NCBI GenBank assembly: GCA_033852175.1
Contig: JAWSUY010000001.1
Coordinates: 124,001-188,000 of the forward strand
Direction: 5' to 3'
Source of the DNA: Agarilytica sp033852175
GTDB lineage: Bacteria > Pseudomonadota > Gammaproteobacteria > Pseudomonadales > Cellvibrionaceae
Length of the DNA: 64,000 nt
The notes under the pieces are model-generated. The model saw only the letters and a list, made by a program, of their open reading frames with translations. It was not told the DNA's origin and did not search any database. Below, in pieces: positions 1-7,677 of this stretch; within the stretch, counting starts at the first letter, position 1; the number at the start of each line of letters is the position of its first letter. The position numbers and the translations under genes are program-made.

Positions 1-17
1 CAGCGCTACTGCATTAG
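1..17 (+). CDS. 3' end of a second RAYT transposase copy (cut by window edge)
   Basis: The first 17 bases are identical to the last 17 bases of the RAYT gene that ends at 2449, and encode the same terminal residues (ALLH, then a stop) in frame. The homology continues without a break into the shared 3' flank up to about 238. A second copy of the element, or of its 3' end, therefore lies directly to the left of the window. Only the stop-proximal codons are visible, so its integrity cannot be judged. Confidence 0.6.
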
Positions 18-238
18 CCCCACTTCTTGAACAACCCACATTAAAATACCATTGGCACAACCAGCCAAGGCACTACCACGTCTAAACAACTCCTAACGCA
101 CTTGATTTAAAAGAACCAGCCGACAAAACAATGAAAACAAAACCAAGGCTAGAAAGCCTCTAAAAACCAGATGTAACACACCCGGAATTTAGATTTTTTT
201 GATTTTGTTTTCTTTACGATGACTGTCATGTTTATTTT
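1..238 (+). repeat. 3' flank of RAYT element, copy A (matches 2433-2671)
   Basis: These 238 bases match 2433-2671 with only a handful of substitutions and one T insertion. The block covers the end of the transposase gene, about 200 bases of non-coding DNA and a terminal REP-like motif (GACTGTCATGTTTATTTT at 221-238). Identity stops just after this motif in both copies, so it marks one element boundary. Confidence 0.9.
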
Positions 239-240
239 CT

Positions 241-308
241 CTTGACTTAAAAGAACCAGCCGACAAAATAATGAAAACAAAACCAAGGCTAGAAAGCCGC
301 TAAAAACA
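241..308 (+). repeat. Extra tandem copy of an internal RAYT-flank segment
   Basis: Positions 241-308 repeat 101-168 with few changes; both begin CTTGA(T/C)TTAAAAGAACC and run to the 'ctagaaagcc' block. The segment therefore occurs twice in tandem (period 140) in copy A but once at 2533-2600 in copy B. This fits partial duplication or a nested REP-type element. Confidence 0.85.
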
Positions 309-352
309 GAGGTATCGCATCCGAATTTTCGCGGCCTTGTGATTTTTATTTT

Positions 353-404
353 TTAAACATGCCTGTCATGTTTATTTTTTTTACGATGACTGTCTTGTTT
401 ATTA
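353..404 (+). repeat. Pair of REP-like motifs
   Basis: Two degenerate copies of the element-end motif lie back to back. The first holds the perfect palindrome AAACATG-cctgt-CATGTTT and the second reads GACTGTCTTGTTTATT. Short hairpins of this kind next to a RAYT gene are what these transposases recognise in characterised systems. Confidence 0.7.
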
Positions 405-442
405 TGGGGAATGGAGAATTTTTCAAAACAGCTTACTGACAT

Positions 443-468
443 AAAAAAATCCACCTTTTACAGTGGAT
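443..468 (-). terminator. Rho-independent terminator of the 479-1093 gene
   Basis: Read leftward, a GATCCAC/GTGGAT stem with a short A-rich loop is followed at once by seven T residues. It begins about ten bases after the stop codon of the leftward secreted-protein gene. Confidence 0.75.
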
Positions 469-478
469 CATTTAAATT

Positions 479-1093
479 TTAGTTGTAAGATACGACTAAA
501 GATGGACCGCCATTCAATACTTCCGCACCTGTAACTTCGCCGCTATGGAACTTAATTGCAATATTTTCTGGATTCGTTTCCAAAGAAATAGCAATTTGCG
601 TATGGCCATAATAATTTACATGCTGAGGCATATCGATTATAGCGGAGACAACCATACCAAAAGTCACCTGAGATTTATCAACCGTGGCAACCGGTACTGC
701 GTAATAGTCTAGAGCAGTAATCGTGCTATTACCACCAAACCCAAATGGACCTGCCACTTCAATTTTTACATTATCTTGTAGGTATTGTAACGTTTGATTA
801 AAATCTTTCCCTGCAGGAAAGTTAGAAAAATTAAGGGTGACATGCGCGTGACTTGCGGCTTGAGTCGCGTCAAGAACACTCGAATCAAACGTAATGATTG
901 CCTTGTGATCGACAGGAAAGAAAACACCTGACTTACCAATGGTGAGTTCACTGCTAAAAGTATCAACTTGCCACGAAGAGTTCACATCACCATCCAAAGC
1001 CGGGATAGATTTTAAAATCACGGTATCATTGGCTTGCGCCAACGAGCTTAACGTACAAACAACAGCAGTCAATAAAGCGGTTTTAAATTTCAT
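479..1093 (-). CDS. Secreted protein, possible DNRLRE/CBM96-like beta-sandwich
   Basis: This 204-aa protein starts with a clear Sec signal peptide (basic MKFK, hydrophobic stretch, cleavage near ALAQA-ND at about residue 21). The mature part is beta-rich. Its pattern of 'IG..., KAIITFDSS, A-HVTLNFS, ...TIT..D.YAV' followed by a late GPSLVVSY strand recalls the DNRLRE/CBM96-type domains of extracellular proteins. That resemblance is by eye and uncertain. There are no Cys residues in the mature protein and no anchor, so periplasmic or extracellular location is likely. It is monocistronic, with its own terminator, and lies between two RAYT-derived repeat blocks. Confidence 0.7.
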   Translation of the reverse strand: MKFKTALLTAVVCTLSSLAQANDTVILKSIPALDGDVNSSWQVDTFSSELTIGKSGVFFPVDHKAIITFDSSVLDATQAASHAHVTLNFSNFPAGKDFNQTLQYLQDNVKIEVAGPFGFGGNSTITALDYYAVPVATVDKSQVTFGMVVSAIIDMPQHVNYYGHTQIAISLETNPENIAIKFHSGEVTGAEVLNGGPSLVVSYN

Positions 1094-1264
1094 TTTTACA
1101 CATCCAAAACAATTAATTTAATAAGTTTAGAGTTAAAACTAAACCCCAAATATGAACGCCAAGCATTCACATATCGAAAGCTTAATAAATTAACGTTAAC
1201 TTTAACAATTGAAAAACCATATAGGCTTTATCGAAAATTCTAATATGGACCTATCCAGTATTTT

Positions 1265-1320
1265 TTTACGGTGACTGTCAGGTTTATTTTCTTTTTTAAA
1301 CATACCTGTCAGGTTTATTT
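1265..1320 (+). repeat. REP-like motif pair at the left end of the RAYT element
   Basis: Two motif copies in direct orientation: GACTGTCAGGTTTATTTT, then ACATACCTGTCAGGTTTA. They precede the transposase gene and mirror the pair at 353-404. A further degenerate copy, GTGCCTGTCCCGCTTATT, lies at 1373-1390, and another (ACCCGTCCCACTTATTT) at 3833-3849. Confidence 0.75.
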
Positions 1321-1465
1321 GCGACCTCATCACGTATCTTTAGATGATCCTCTACAGCAGAAAGGGTTTAAAGTGCCTGTCCCGCTTATTACCATCGACC
1401 CCACGGAGCTGTCCATATATACAGGATTAATATATAGTGGCAGCATCAATCATGGATCGACGCAT

Positions 1466-2449
1466 ATGCCAAAACCTCGAAAGTTTCTTATATCCTTAGC
1501 CGCAACCCCCTATTATCACTGCGTATCCCGCTGCGTTCGGCGTACCTATCTATGTGGTTTCGATCATCACACAAACACAGATTATGAACACAGACGACAA
1601 TGGATTGAAGACCGGATTCACTTCCTGGCCAAACACTTTGCCGTCGACGTGGCAGCGTTTGCAATAATGCACAACCACCAACACCTCGTTTTACACATCA
1701 ATAAAGTGAAAAGTTTAAACTGGAGCGATAAAGAAGTTTGCCAGCACTGGCACCAAATTTACAAAGGGACTGTGCTCACCCAAAGATACCTAAAAGACGA
1801 AGTATTAACAGAAGCAGAGCTCACTGCCGTAAAAATTAGACTAGACCTATGGCGCGAAAGACTGTGTAGTATTAGCTGGTTTATGCGCGCACTAAACGAA
1901 CCCATCGCCAGACAAGCCAACGCAGAAGATAAGTGCACCGGCTCCTTCTGGGAAAGCCGTTTTAAATCCCAAGCCCTATTGGATGAAAAAGCATTAATGG
2001 CCTGCCTAGCCTACGTGGACCTAAACCCCGTAAGAGCGAAAATGGCCGAGACACCCGAAACGTCAGAACATACTTCCATTAAGCTACGCTGCGAAACACT
2101 GAAAGAAAAAGATACTCCAGAACAACCCACCACGTTAATGCCTTTTGTTGGCAACCCAAGAGAACCCATGCCTGCTGGCCTCCCCTTTCACCTAGAAGAT
2201 TATATAAAATTGGTTGATTGGAGCGGAAGAATAATACGAGAAGGGAAACGCGGAAGTATTTGTAACGAACTTCCGCCGATTATAGACAGGCTGGATATAG
2301 AGCCTGAAACTTGGATCAATTTAGTCACAACATTCGAAAGCCGATTTAAAGGCCTTGTAGGAGGGAAAGATAAGGTCAAGCGTGCGGCTCAGATAATGGG
2401 ATTTAAACGGACTCCTGGGCTTGCTAGCTGCACAGCGCTACTGCATTAG
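1466..2449 (+). CDS. REP-associated tyrosine transposase (RAYT, IS200-like Y1 family)
   Basis: This 327-aa protein belongs to the TnpA_REP/COG1943 group of HUH single-strand transposases. It shows the N-terminal 'PYYHCVSRC' block typical of long RAYTs, the metal-binding HUH-type region HNHQHLVL (about residues 68-75) and the catalytic-Tyr region AYVDLNPVRAKM (about 182-193). The open frame extends upstream to 1271, but the conserved protein begins at MPKPRKF, so the ATG at 1466 is preferred; no strong Shine-Dalgarno is seen. REP-like palindromes flank the gene. The last 17 codon-bases recur at the window's left edge, showing at least two copies in the genome. The enzyme is expected to move or process REP hairpins rather than behave as a classical IS. 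Confidence 0.9.
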   Translation: MPKPRKFLISLAATPYYHCVSRCVRRTYLCGFDHHTNTDYEHRRQWIEDRIHFLAKHFAVDVAAFAIMHNHQHLVLHINKVKSLNWSDKEVCQHWHQIYKGTVLTQRYLKDEVLTEAELTAVKIRLDLWRERLCSISWFMRALNEPIARQANAEDKCTGSFWESRFKSQALLDEKALMACLAYVDLNPVRAKMAETPETSEHTSIKLRCETLKEKDTPEQPTTLMPFVGNPREPMPAGLPFHLEDYIKLVDWSGRIIREGKRGSICNELPPIIDRLDIEPETWINLVTTFESRFKGLVGGKDKVKRAAQIMGFKRTPGLASCTALLH

Positions 2450-2671
2450 CCCCACTTCTTAAACAACCCACATTAAAATACCATTGGCACAACCAGCCAA
2501 GGCACTACCACGTCTAAACAACTCCTAACGCACTTGATTTAAAAGAACCAGCCGACAAAATAATGAAAACAAAACCAAGGCTAGAAAGCCTCTAAAAACC
2601 AGATGTAACACATCCGGAATTTAGATTTTTTTTGATTTTGTTTTCTTTACGATGACTGTCATGTTTATTTT
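2433..2671 (+). repeat. 3' flank of RAYT element, copy B
   Basis: This is the counterpart of positions 1-238. It ends with the REP-like motif at about 2646-2671 and abuts the interrupted secreted-protein gene on the complementary strand. Confidence 0.9.
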
Positions 2672-2974
2672 GCCAACTGTTCGAGGCACACACCCACCAA
2701 TATAAGGATTACAGTATCCCCTTACAGCAATCACCTCATAAACGTGATTCCCGATGGGTTGACCTGTAATCGAAGCTTGAACATCAGAACTACTCGCTGT
2801 AGCAACCTCAACACTACCCCGTTTAATAGAGATACTGCTGTTCTGACCTGAAGGCCAGCTAATAACAAAGTTGCCTGTATTACTGGGGTTAGGCGAAGCC
2901 GTCACCGCCGACCAGACATTGGCCGTTACAAACGAAGAAAGAAAAAACAATACCCAAAATATAGTTCGATTCAT
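2621..2974 (-). pseudogene. Secreted protein gene truncated by the RAYT element
   Basis: The leftward frame begins with a good ribosome site (GGGAACTAGT before ATG) and encodes a signal peptide (to about residue 22, VWSA) followed by a fibronectin-like beta domain ending '...YCNPYIGGCVPRTVGK'. At about 2672 the frame enters the conserved element flank, and the last 15 or so residues (a Lys/Ile-rich tail) are encoded by repeat DNA. The native C-terminus is thus missing, and the rest of the gene is not found across the element. Repeats of this composition occur in large secreted or RHS-type proteins, but the original product cannot be named. Confidence 0.65.
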
Positions 2975-3544
2975 ACTAGTTCCCTACTACCCCAATAATT
3001 GGCTCGCCACCACGTGTGTAGCTGCCACCCTAAAAAACGTCTACCGAAAAGAAAACGCTACAACATTAAAACTTGACTGTTTTATTTTTGAAATTCTAAA
3101 AAGGCTTTATTCATTAACAAGAAATTCGAGCAAAAAAAGAGCATTCGTTATTCTTGTTATATTTTTCTATTCCTTGAGCCCGATACACAATAAACCTCCC
3201 CCTCCCATTTACCGCCAATTATTAGGGATGTAAAATTTAGGACTGCATGGTGAGCTTTCACGTAAGACACTTACAGTTTGAAACACCTCGAAAATAATTT
3301 AAATTTACTTTTTTATAACGCGGAGCCGAATCGACAAAACAATATGAACATTCACATTGTTATTTGAAATTCCAGAGCGAAACACCCTCTGTTCATGGCA
3401 GAAGACGCAGGCTCAGTGGGCAAGACCACAAAAGTTTAAATATCAACCTCTAACCTATCACTGCGTTTTCGTTCTATTCATCTTATTCAATAGACACAAC
3501 GCTTTTAATACTCAGTTATGAGTTTATTTTGAAATACAAGGGAA

Positions 3545-3660
3545 CATACAAGAAGGGACGATTCCGTTCTGTAGTACAACTCCTAATATTTACAATGCGC
3601 GGATTCTGCACTATTTTCCATTTACGCTCCAGTATTAAACGGGAAAAGTTCCGTTTAATT
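3545..3660 (+). repeat. Dispersed intergenic repeat, copy 1 (mate at 27762-27877)
   Basis: About 116 bases align end to end with 27762-27877 at roughly three-quarters identity. Shared blocks include 'ATACAAGAAGG', 'ATTCTGCACTA' and 'GGGAAAAGTT(C)', ending in TTTAATT. Both copies sit beside G-rich sequence. Neither contains a convincing gene. Confidence 0.75.
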
Positions 3661-3866
3661 GAATTAATTCATTTGAGTTTTGGGGAGGAGGGTATTCTAA
3701 GGGGGTTACAGGTTAGTTAGCGCTTACGAAGCGCTTTGATTTCAATGGTTCGGTTCAATGGGAGCAGACACGATTCAAGAATATTCAATACTCCCCCCTA
3801 AATACCTTGGACAGAAACTCTAGCATAAACATACCCGTCCCACTTATTTCAGCCTCCCATAAAAAA

Positions 3867-3888
3867 GGCCTGACGCTCACGTCAGGCC
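3867..3888 (-). terminator. Bidirectional rho-independent terminator
   Basis: A perfect 9-bp stem GGCCTGACG-ctca-CGTCAGGCC is flanked by A-runs on the left and T-runs on the right, so it can work in both directions. It lies 80 bases past the stop of the leftward lipoprotein gene at 3969. Confidence 0.85.
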
Positions 3889-3968
3889 TTTTCATTTTTA
3901 AACATCCAGAAAGCCAATTCTTATACTAACCACCCCCCCTGAACATCACTTCCAAATATATTACTCTC

Positions 3969-4544
3969 TTATTTACCACTCTCTGGAAGCAAGACTTGCT
4001 TAAACCGATCCTCTTTTTCTTCCCATCGAGGCAAGAACTGTTCTTTCTTCTTTTTTATACTGGCATGATTATCTTTTGCCCATGCCTCACCTAACTCATT
4101 TGGCACTACCTCTTTCGTTGCCTTTACCCACTTATCAATTTGCTCCTGAGCTACCTGCCCATTCATCGGACGGAAACTAAAGCGGGCCTTCCATACGCCC
4201 ATTCTTGGCTGAACATTTACATAGTAAGTTCTATTAGGCAAAAGGTCCGCCTTTAGAAAATCTGCGCTTTCGCCAACAACCATAAACATATGATTCCCCG
4301 GCTCAGATTGATAACAAACACGTGTATTTGCCGATACGGTACCAATATATTTGTCTCCGTCATATATTGTTGACTGTATGGCTCCACCAAAACTTGTTGG
4401 CCTCATAAAATGAACGAGGGCTTTACCTTCCTCTGGAGCAGTAGTTTGCTGATCAAAAGGAATCACTACAACATGGTTGCTTGCACAGCCACCAAGAAAC
4501 CCCAAAAGACTGGCCACTAACATTAACTTCAATTTAATATGCAT
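3969..4544 (-). CDS. Lipoprotein, DUF2846-like
   Basis: The 191-aa product has a lipoprotein signal ending in LGGC-AS, so it is probably anchored in the outer membrane. The central region (KALVHFMRP..., IYDGDKYIGTV, NHMFMVVGES, 'NRTYYVNV') follows the DUF2846 pattern of small envelope lipoproteins with unknown function. The C-terminal third is highly charged (KKKKEQ...). An ATG five codons further upstream exists, but AAGGAG sits seven bases before the ATG at 4544, fixing that as the start. It is monocistronic and separate from the pigment operon, whose last stop is 150 bases away. Confidence 0.75.
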   Translation of the reverse strand: MHIKLKLMLVASLLGFLGGCASNHVVVIPFDQQTTAPEEGKALVHFMRPTSFGGAIQSTIYDGDKYIGTVSANTRVCYQSEPGNHMFMVVGESADFLKADLLPNRTYYVNVQPRMGVWKARFSFRPMNGQVAQEQIDKWVKATKEVVPNELGEAWAKDNHASIKKKKEQFLPRWEEKEDRFKQVLLPESGK

Positions 4545-4697
4545 TTGTATCTCCTTCATTATTTTTATTTAAGCACTACAACTGAACTATAAACATTTCG
4601 ATCTGGATAAGCCTTCCGCGAACCAGCCTCAACGCTGGCATGTTTGCTGACATTACTGCATTTCAGCATTTCAGCATTTCAGCGGGGCCAGATTCAA

Positions 4698-5933
4698 TTA
4701 AGAATCTCCCCATTTTTTAAAAATAAGCGACGTATTAATCCCACCAAAGGCAAAGTTATTCGTCATAAAGTGATCGCACTCAAAGCTGCGCCCTTCACCC
4801 ATAATGTAATCCAGGTTGCCGCACTTCTCATCCGGCTCAGAAAGATTCAAGGTCGGTGCAAACCAACCGTCGCGCATCATATTAATGCTGGCCCATGCTT
4901 CGATAGCGCCACACGCGCCCAAGGTATGACCCAGGTTACCTTTTAAGGTACTAATCGGAACGTTACTGCCAAATAAGCTTTCAGTCGCACTGGTTTCAGC
5001 AATGTCTCCCCGGTCGGTTGCGGTTCCGTGGGCAGAAATATAACCAATAGCGGAGGTATCTAGCTTTGCGTCTTCTAGCGCTAGCTCCATGGCGATTTGC
5101 ATGGTCACTTTGTTCGGCTGAGTAATATGTCCGCCGTCAGAATTAGCGCCATAGCCTACTAGTTCGGCATAGATGGGCGCGCCGCGTTCTAGGGCGTGCT
5201 CCAGCTCTTCAAGAATAAGGGTTCCGGCACCTTCGCCGATCACTAGGCCGTCTCGGCTGCCGTCGAATGGCTTTGGCGTTTCGCTTGGCGTATCGTTTAA
5301 TGTGCTGGTCGCGTATAGGGTGTCGAACACGGCGGCTTGGGTTGGGCATAGCTCTTCAGCGCCGCCCGCTACCATGACTTTTTGTTTGCCAAAGCGAATG
5401 GCTTCGTAGGCATATCCAAGACCTTGGCTACCAGAAGTGCAGGCACTGGATGTTGTATAAATACGGCCTTTAATACCGAAGAAAACGCCGATATTAACAG
5501 GAGCGGTATGTCCCATCATGCGTATGTAGGTGGTTGCGGTAATGTTGCCCATGTCGTTATTCAACAACATGCTGCCGAAATCGAGCACGGCATCGGTACT
5601 GCCTGAACATGAACCGTAGGAAACGCCGACCTGCCCTTCGCCCAATATAGGGCTGCCGAGTAAACCCGCATCTTCTAAGGCCATTTCACTGGCCCGAGTT
5701 GCCATTAATGACACCCGGCCCATGGAACGGGTCTTTTTACGAATGTAATGCGAGGGCACTTCAAAATCGTTAATCACACCTGCCAAGCGGGTGTTTAACT
5801 CTGGGAATCTGTCCCAGGCAGGCATGTGGCTGATGCCGCTTTTGCCCGCACGTAAATTTGCGCTAAATTGGTCCCAGGTACTGCCCAGCGAGGAAATAAT
5901 CCCCATTCCCGTCACTACAACTCGCTTTTCCAT
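4698..5933 (-). CDS. apeR: Aryl polyene beta-ketoacyl-ACP synthase (ApeR-like)
   Basis: This 411-aa FabF-type condensing enzyme has the full Cys-His-His triad: Cys in TTSSACTSGS (about 163), His in AHGTATDRGD (about 304) and His in GNLGHTLGA (about 333). It would carry out decarboxylative Claisen condensation with malonyl-ACP during polyene elongation, or early priming. The ATG at 5933 overlaps the stop of the upstream reductase (TGATG), giving translational coupling; a TTG one codon earlier is less likely. It is the last gene of the leftward pigment operon, and the final reductase-ketosynthase order matches known APE clusters. Confidence 0.88.
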   Translation of the reverse strand: MEKRVVVTGMGIISSLGSTWDQFSANLRAGKSGISHMPAWDRFPELNTRLAGVINDFEVPSHYIRKKTRSMGRVSLMATRASEMALEDAGLLGSPILGEGQVGVSYGSCSGSTDAVLDFGSMLLNNDMGNITATTYIRMMGHTAPVNIGVFFGIKGRIYTTSSACTSGSQGLGYAYEAIRFGKQKVMVAGGAEELCPTQAAVFDTLYATSTLNDTPSETPKPFDGSRDGLVIGEGAGTLILEELEHALERGAPIYAELVGYGANSDGGHITQPNKVTMQIAMELALEDAKLDTSAIGYISAHGTATDRGDIAETSATESLFGSNVPISTLKGNLGHTLGACGAIEAWASINMMRDGWFAPTLNLSEPDEKCGNLDYIMGEGRSFECDHFMTNNFAFGGINTSLIFKKWGDS

Positions 5934-6655
5934 CAAAACATTCCACCGTTTACAGAGATAACTTGGCGAGTTATATAACTGGCCTCTTCAGACATAAGAA
6001 AATTCACTAAGGATGCAACTTCTTCTACCGTACCGATGCGATTCATGGGTACCATTTGTAGCGCTTCGTCCATCCGAACATCTTCTAGCATATCGGTTTC
6101 GATCATACCGGGTGCTACACAGTTGACCGTAATTTTGCGTTTGGCCAATTCAATTGCCAAGGCTTTGGTCGCGCCGATTATTCCGGCCTTCGCGGCACTG
6201 TAATTGACTTGACCACGATTGCCCATTAATCCGGAAACGGAGGATAGGGTCACAATACGTCCCGCTTTGCGGCGACGAATCATCGGCATGGTTAGGGGCT
6301 GCAATACGTTGTAAAAACCATCTAAGTTGGTGCGGATAACGGAGTCCCAGTCTTCGCCAGAAAGCGCAGGAAAAGCGCCGTCACTGGCCAAACCAGCGTT
6401 ACATACAACACCGTAATATGCGCCATTGGCCTCGACATCAGCTTCAAGGCAAAGCTTGGTCGCTTCACGGTCTGCAATATCAAACTGGAGGACTCTGCCC
6501 TTGCCACCATCGGCTTCAATTTCTGCCAGCACTTGCTCTGCTGCATCACGCCGACTTCTGCAATGAATCACTATCTCATAGCCTGACGCGCTTAATCGCT
6601 TGGCAATGCCTTTACCGATCCCTCGGCTAGAGCCGGTTACTAATACCGTGTTCAT
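5933..6655 (-). CDS. apeQ: Aryl polyene 3-ketoacyl-ACP reductase (ApeQ/FabG-like)
   Basis: A 240-aa classical short-chain dehydrogenase: TGSSRGIG cofactor loop (residues 7-14), NAG motif, catalytic Ser in SSVSG, and YSAAK (about 151-155). It reduces the 3-keto group formed by the ketosynthases using NADPH in the cytosol. It ends in GGMF, typical of FabG tetramers. Its start lies one base past the stop of the upstream dehydratase, and its stop overlaps the next start, so it sits inside a coupled KS-KR-DH block. Confidence 0.9.
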   Translation of the reverse strand: MNTVLVTGSSRGIGKGIAKRLSASGYEIVIHCRSRRDAAEQVLAEIEADGGKGRVLQFDIADREATKLCLEADVEANGAYYGVVCNAGLASDGAFPALSGEDWDSVIRTNLDGFYNVLQPLTMPMIRRRKAGRIVTLSSVSGLMGNRGQVNYSAAKAGIIGATKALAIELAKRKITVNCVAPGMIETDMLEDVRMDEALQMVPMNRIGTVEEVASLVNFLMSEEASYITRQVISVNGGMF

Positions 6656-6656
6656 A

Positions 6657-7121
6657 TTAATTTTTAACCTTTACTATATCTTCAGGATTTTCAGGCTGAA
6701 TCGCCTTAATATCCGATGTCGCTAACAGCTCTTCATTGCATGTTATTCGGCAATGAAACTGCACTATATTGTCTTCGCTGTGATACGTCCGCTCGGCCCG
6801 CACAATCAGCTGATCGCCAGCATTAAAGCGCTCGGTAAAAGCCTGATATTTACGCGTTCCGAGTAAAAAACCGATACTGACGGGTAAACCGTTTTTCTTT
6901 GACTCGATACCCGCGAAAGCAGAAATCGCCTGGGCCATATACTCGATACCAACCCAAGCAGGAACGTTGCCATTCTCATCGGTAAAGAGTGACGGTGCGC
7001 TGTGGTCGACGGACACTTCAATGAAGTCATCCCCCCAGCCCAATAAGCTGCTGAGCAACATCATGGGGGCGCGATGAGGTAATAATTCCTCAATATGTTT
7101 ACAGGGAGCAGTCGGTGCCAT
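6657..7121 (-). CDS. apeP: Hotdog dehydratase, ApeP-like
   Basis: A 154-aa single-hotdog protein with the FabZ-like 'LLPHRAPMMLL' entry motif (about residues 13-23) and the helix 'GIEYMAQAISAFAGI'. Characterised APE systems use an ApeI:ApeP hetero-dehydratase to remove water from the 3-hydroxyacyl-ACP; this gene fits the ApeP partner. It overlaps the preceding lipoprotein gene by 23 bases. A second ApeP-like gene ends the rightward half of the cluster (21719-22177), so the locus holds two of this type. Confidence 0.8.
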   Translation of the reverse strand: MAPTAPCKHIEELLPHRAPMMLLSSLLGWGDDFIEVSVDHSAPSLFTDENGNVPAWVGIEYMAQAISAFAGIESKKNGLPVSIGFLLGTRKYQAFTERFNAGDQLIVRAERTYHSEDNIVQFHCRITCNEELLATSDIKAIQPENPEDIVKVKN

Positions 7122-7677
7122 TGTTCAAAGATGTATCTATGTCTAACAAGGTGCTTTTAATGATTATTTTTATTTGATCAACAACGTCAACATATGTGAC
7201 TTCGCCCAGCCAGGGGCACGTCGAAGAATAATCCACGTAGCTCGCCAATTCGCCTCTAAAATAGAGCTCTCGGCGTTGAGCGCGCGCGATTATACTCCAT
7301 TCGGAGTTCAGAAAGAATTGCTCCAGGGATGATTCTGGCCAAAAAACAACCTGAAAGCTCTTCACGAAGCGCCTCAAGGGCACTGGGCTGGAAAAGACAC
7401 CCTCTCGAGCCATTGCCACTTCGCTGCCATTTATACTGATAGTCGCTAAGTGCTGGCTGAGTTCGGACAGCAGTAATAACGACATTTTGCCTTCGCTGAA
7501 CTCTATTGCCGCGTCAAAACGACGATACTCTTTTCCGTAACGCACTTCGATTTGCTGGAACGCTGCCAAGCCTACCTGGGCATTCTGAACAGGAATAACG
7601 GGAACATTTCGATTTGAAAGATGCTGACAGGAAGACAGAACAAGCACGAAAAAAATGGCAAAACGTATATTTTTCAT
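7099..7677 (-). CDS. APE-cluster lipoprotein, DUF3261-like
   Basis: A 192-aa protein with a lipobox (VLSSC at about residue 17) and little Lys around the cleavage site. The 'KSFQVVFWPES.LEQFFL' segment near the middle matches the DUF3261 lipoproteins found in aryl polyene clusters. It probably sits in the outer membrane and helps deliver or anchor the polyene lipid together with the LolA-like and MMPL proteins. Its ATG overlaps the exporter stop (ATGA). The biochemical role of this family is not known. Confidence 0.75.
   Translation of the reverse strand: MKNIRFAIFFVLVLSSCQHLSNRNVPVIPVQNAQVGLAAFQQIEVRYGKEYRRFDAAIEFSEGKMSLLLLSELSQHLATISINGSEVAMAREGVFSSPVPLRRFVKSFQVVFWPESSLEQFFLNSEWSIIARAQRRELYFRGELASYVDYSSTCPWLGEVTYVDVVDQIKIIIKSTLLDIDTSLNNGTDCSL

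Larger units (their letters stand above)
2975..3968. other. Gene-free stretch with repeats and a terminator
   Basis: No credible gene is seen. The stretch contains a dispersed 116-bp repeat (3545-3660), G-rich runs near 3680-3705, a degenerate REP-like motif (about 3825-3849) and the terminator at 3867-3888. Short open frames here lack ribosome sites and fall in repeat DNA. Confidence 0.6.

Noticed and set aside
3529..3720. Short open frame inside the 116-bp repeat
   Set aside because: The frame is mostly repeat DNA, and the mate at 27755-27955 is not conserved as protein.
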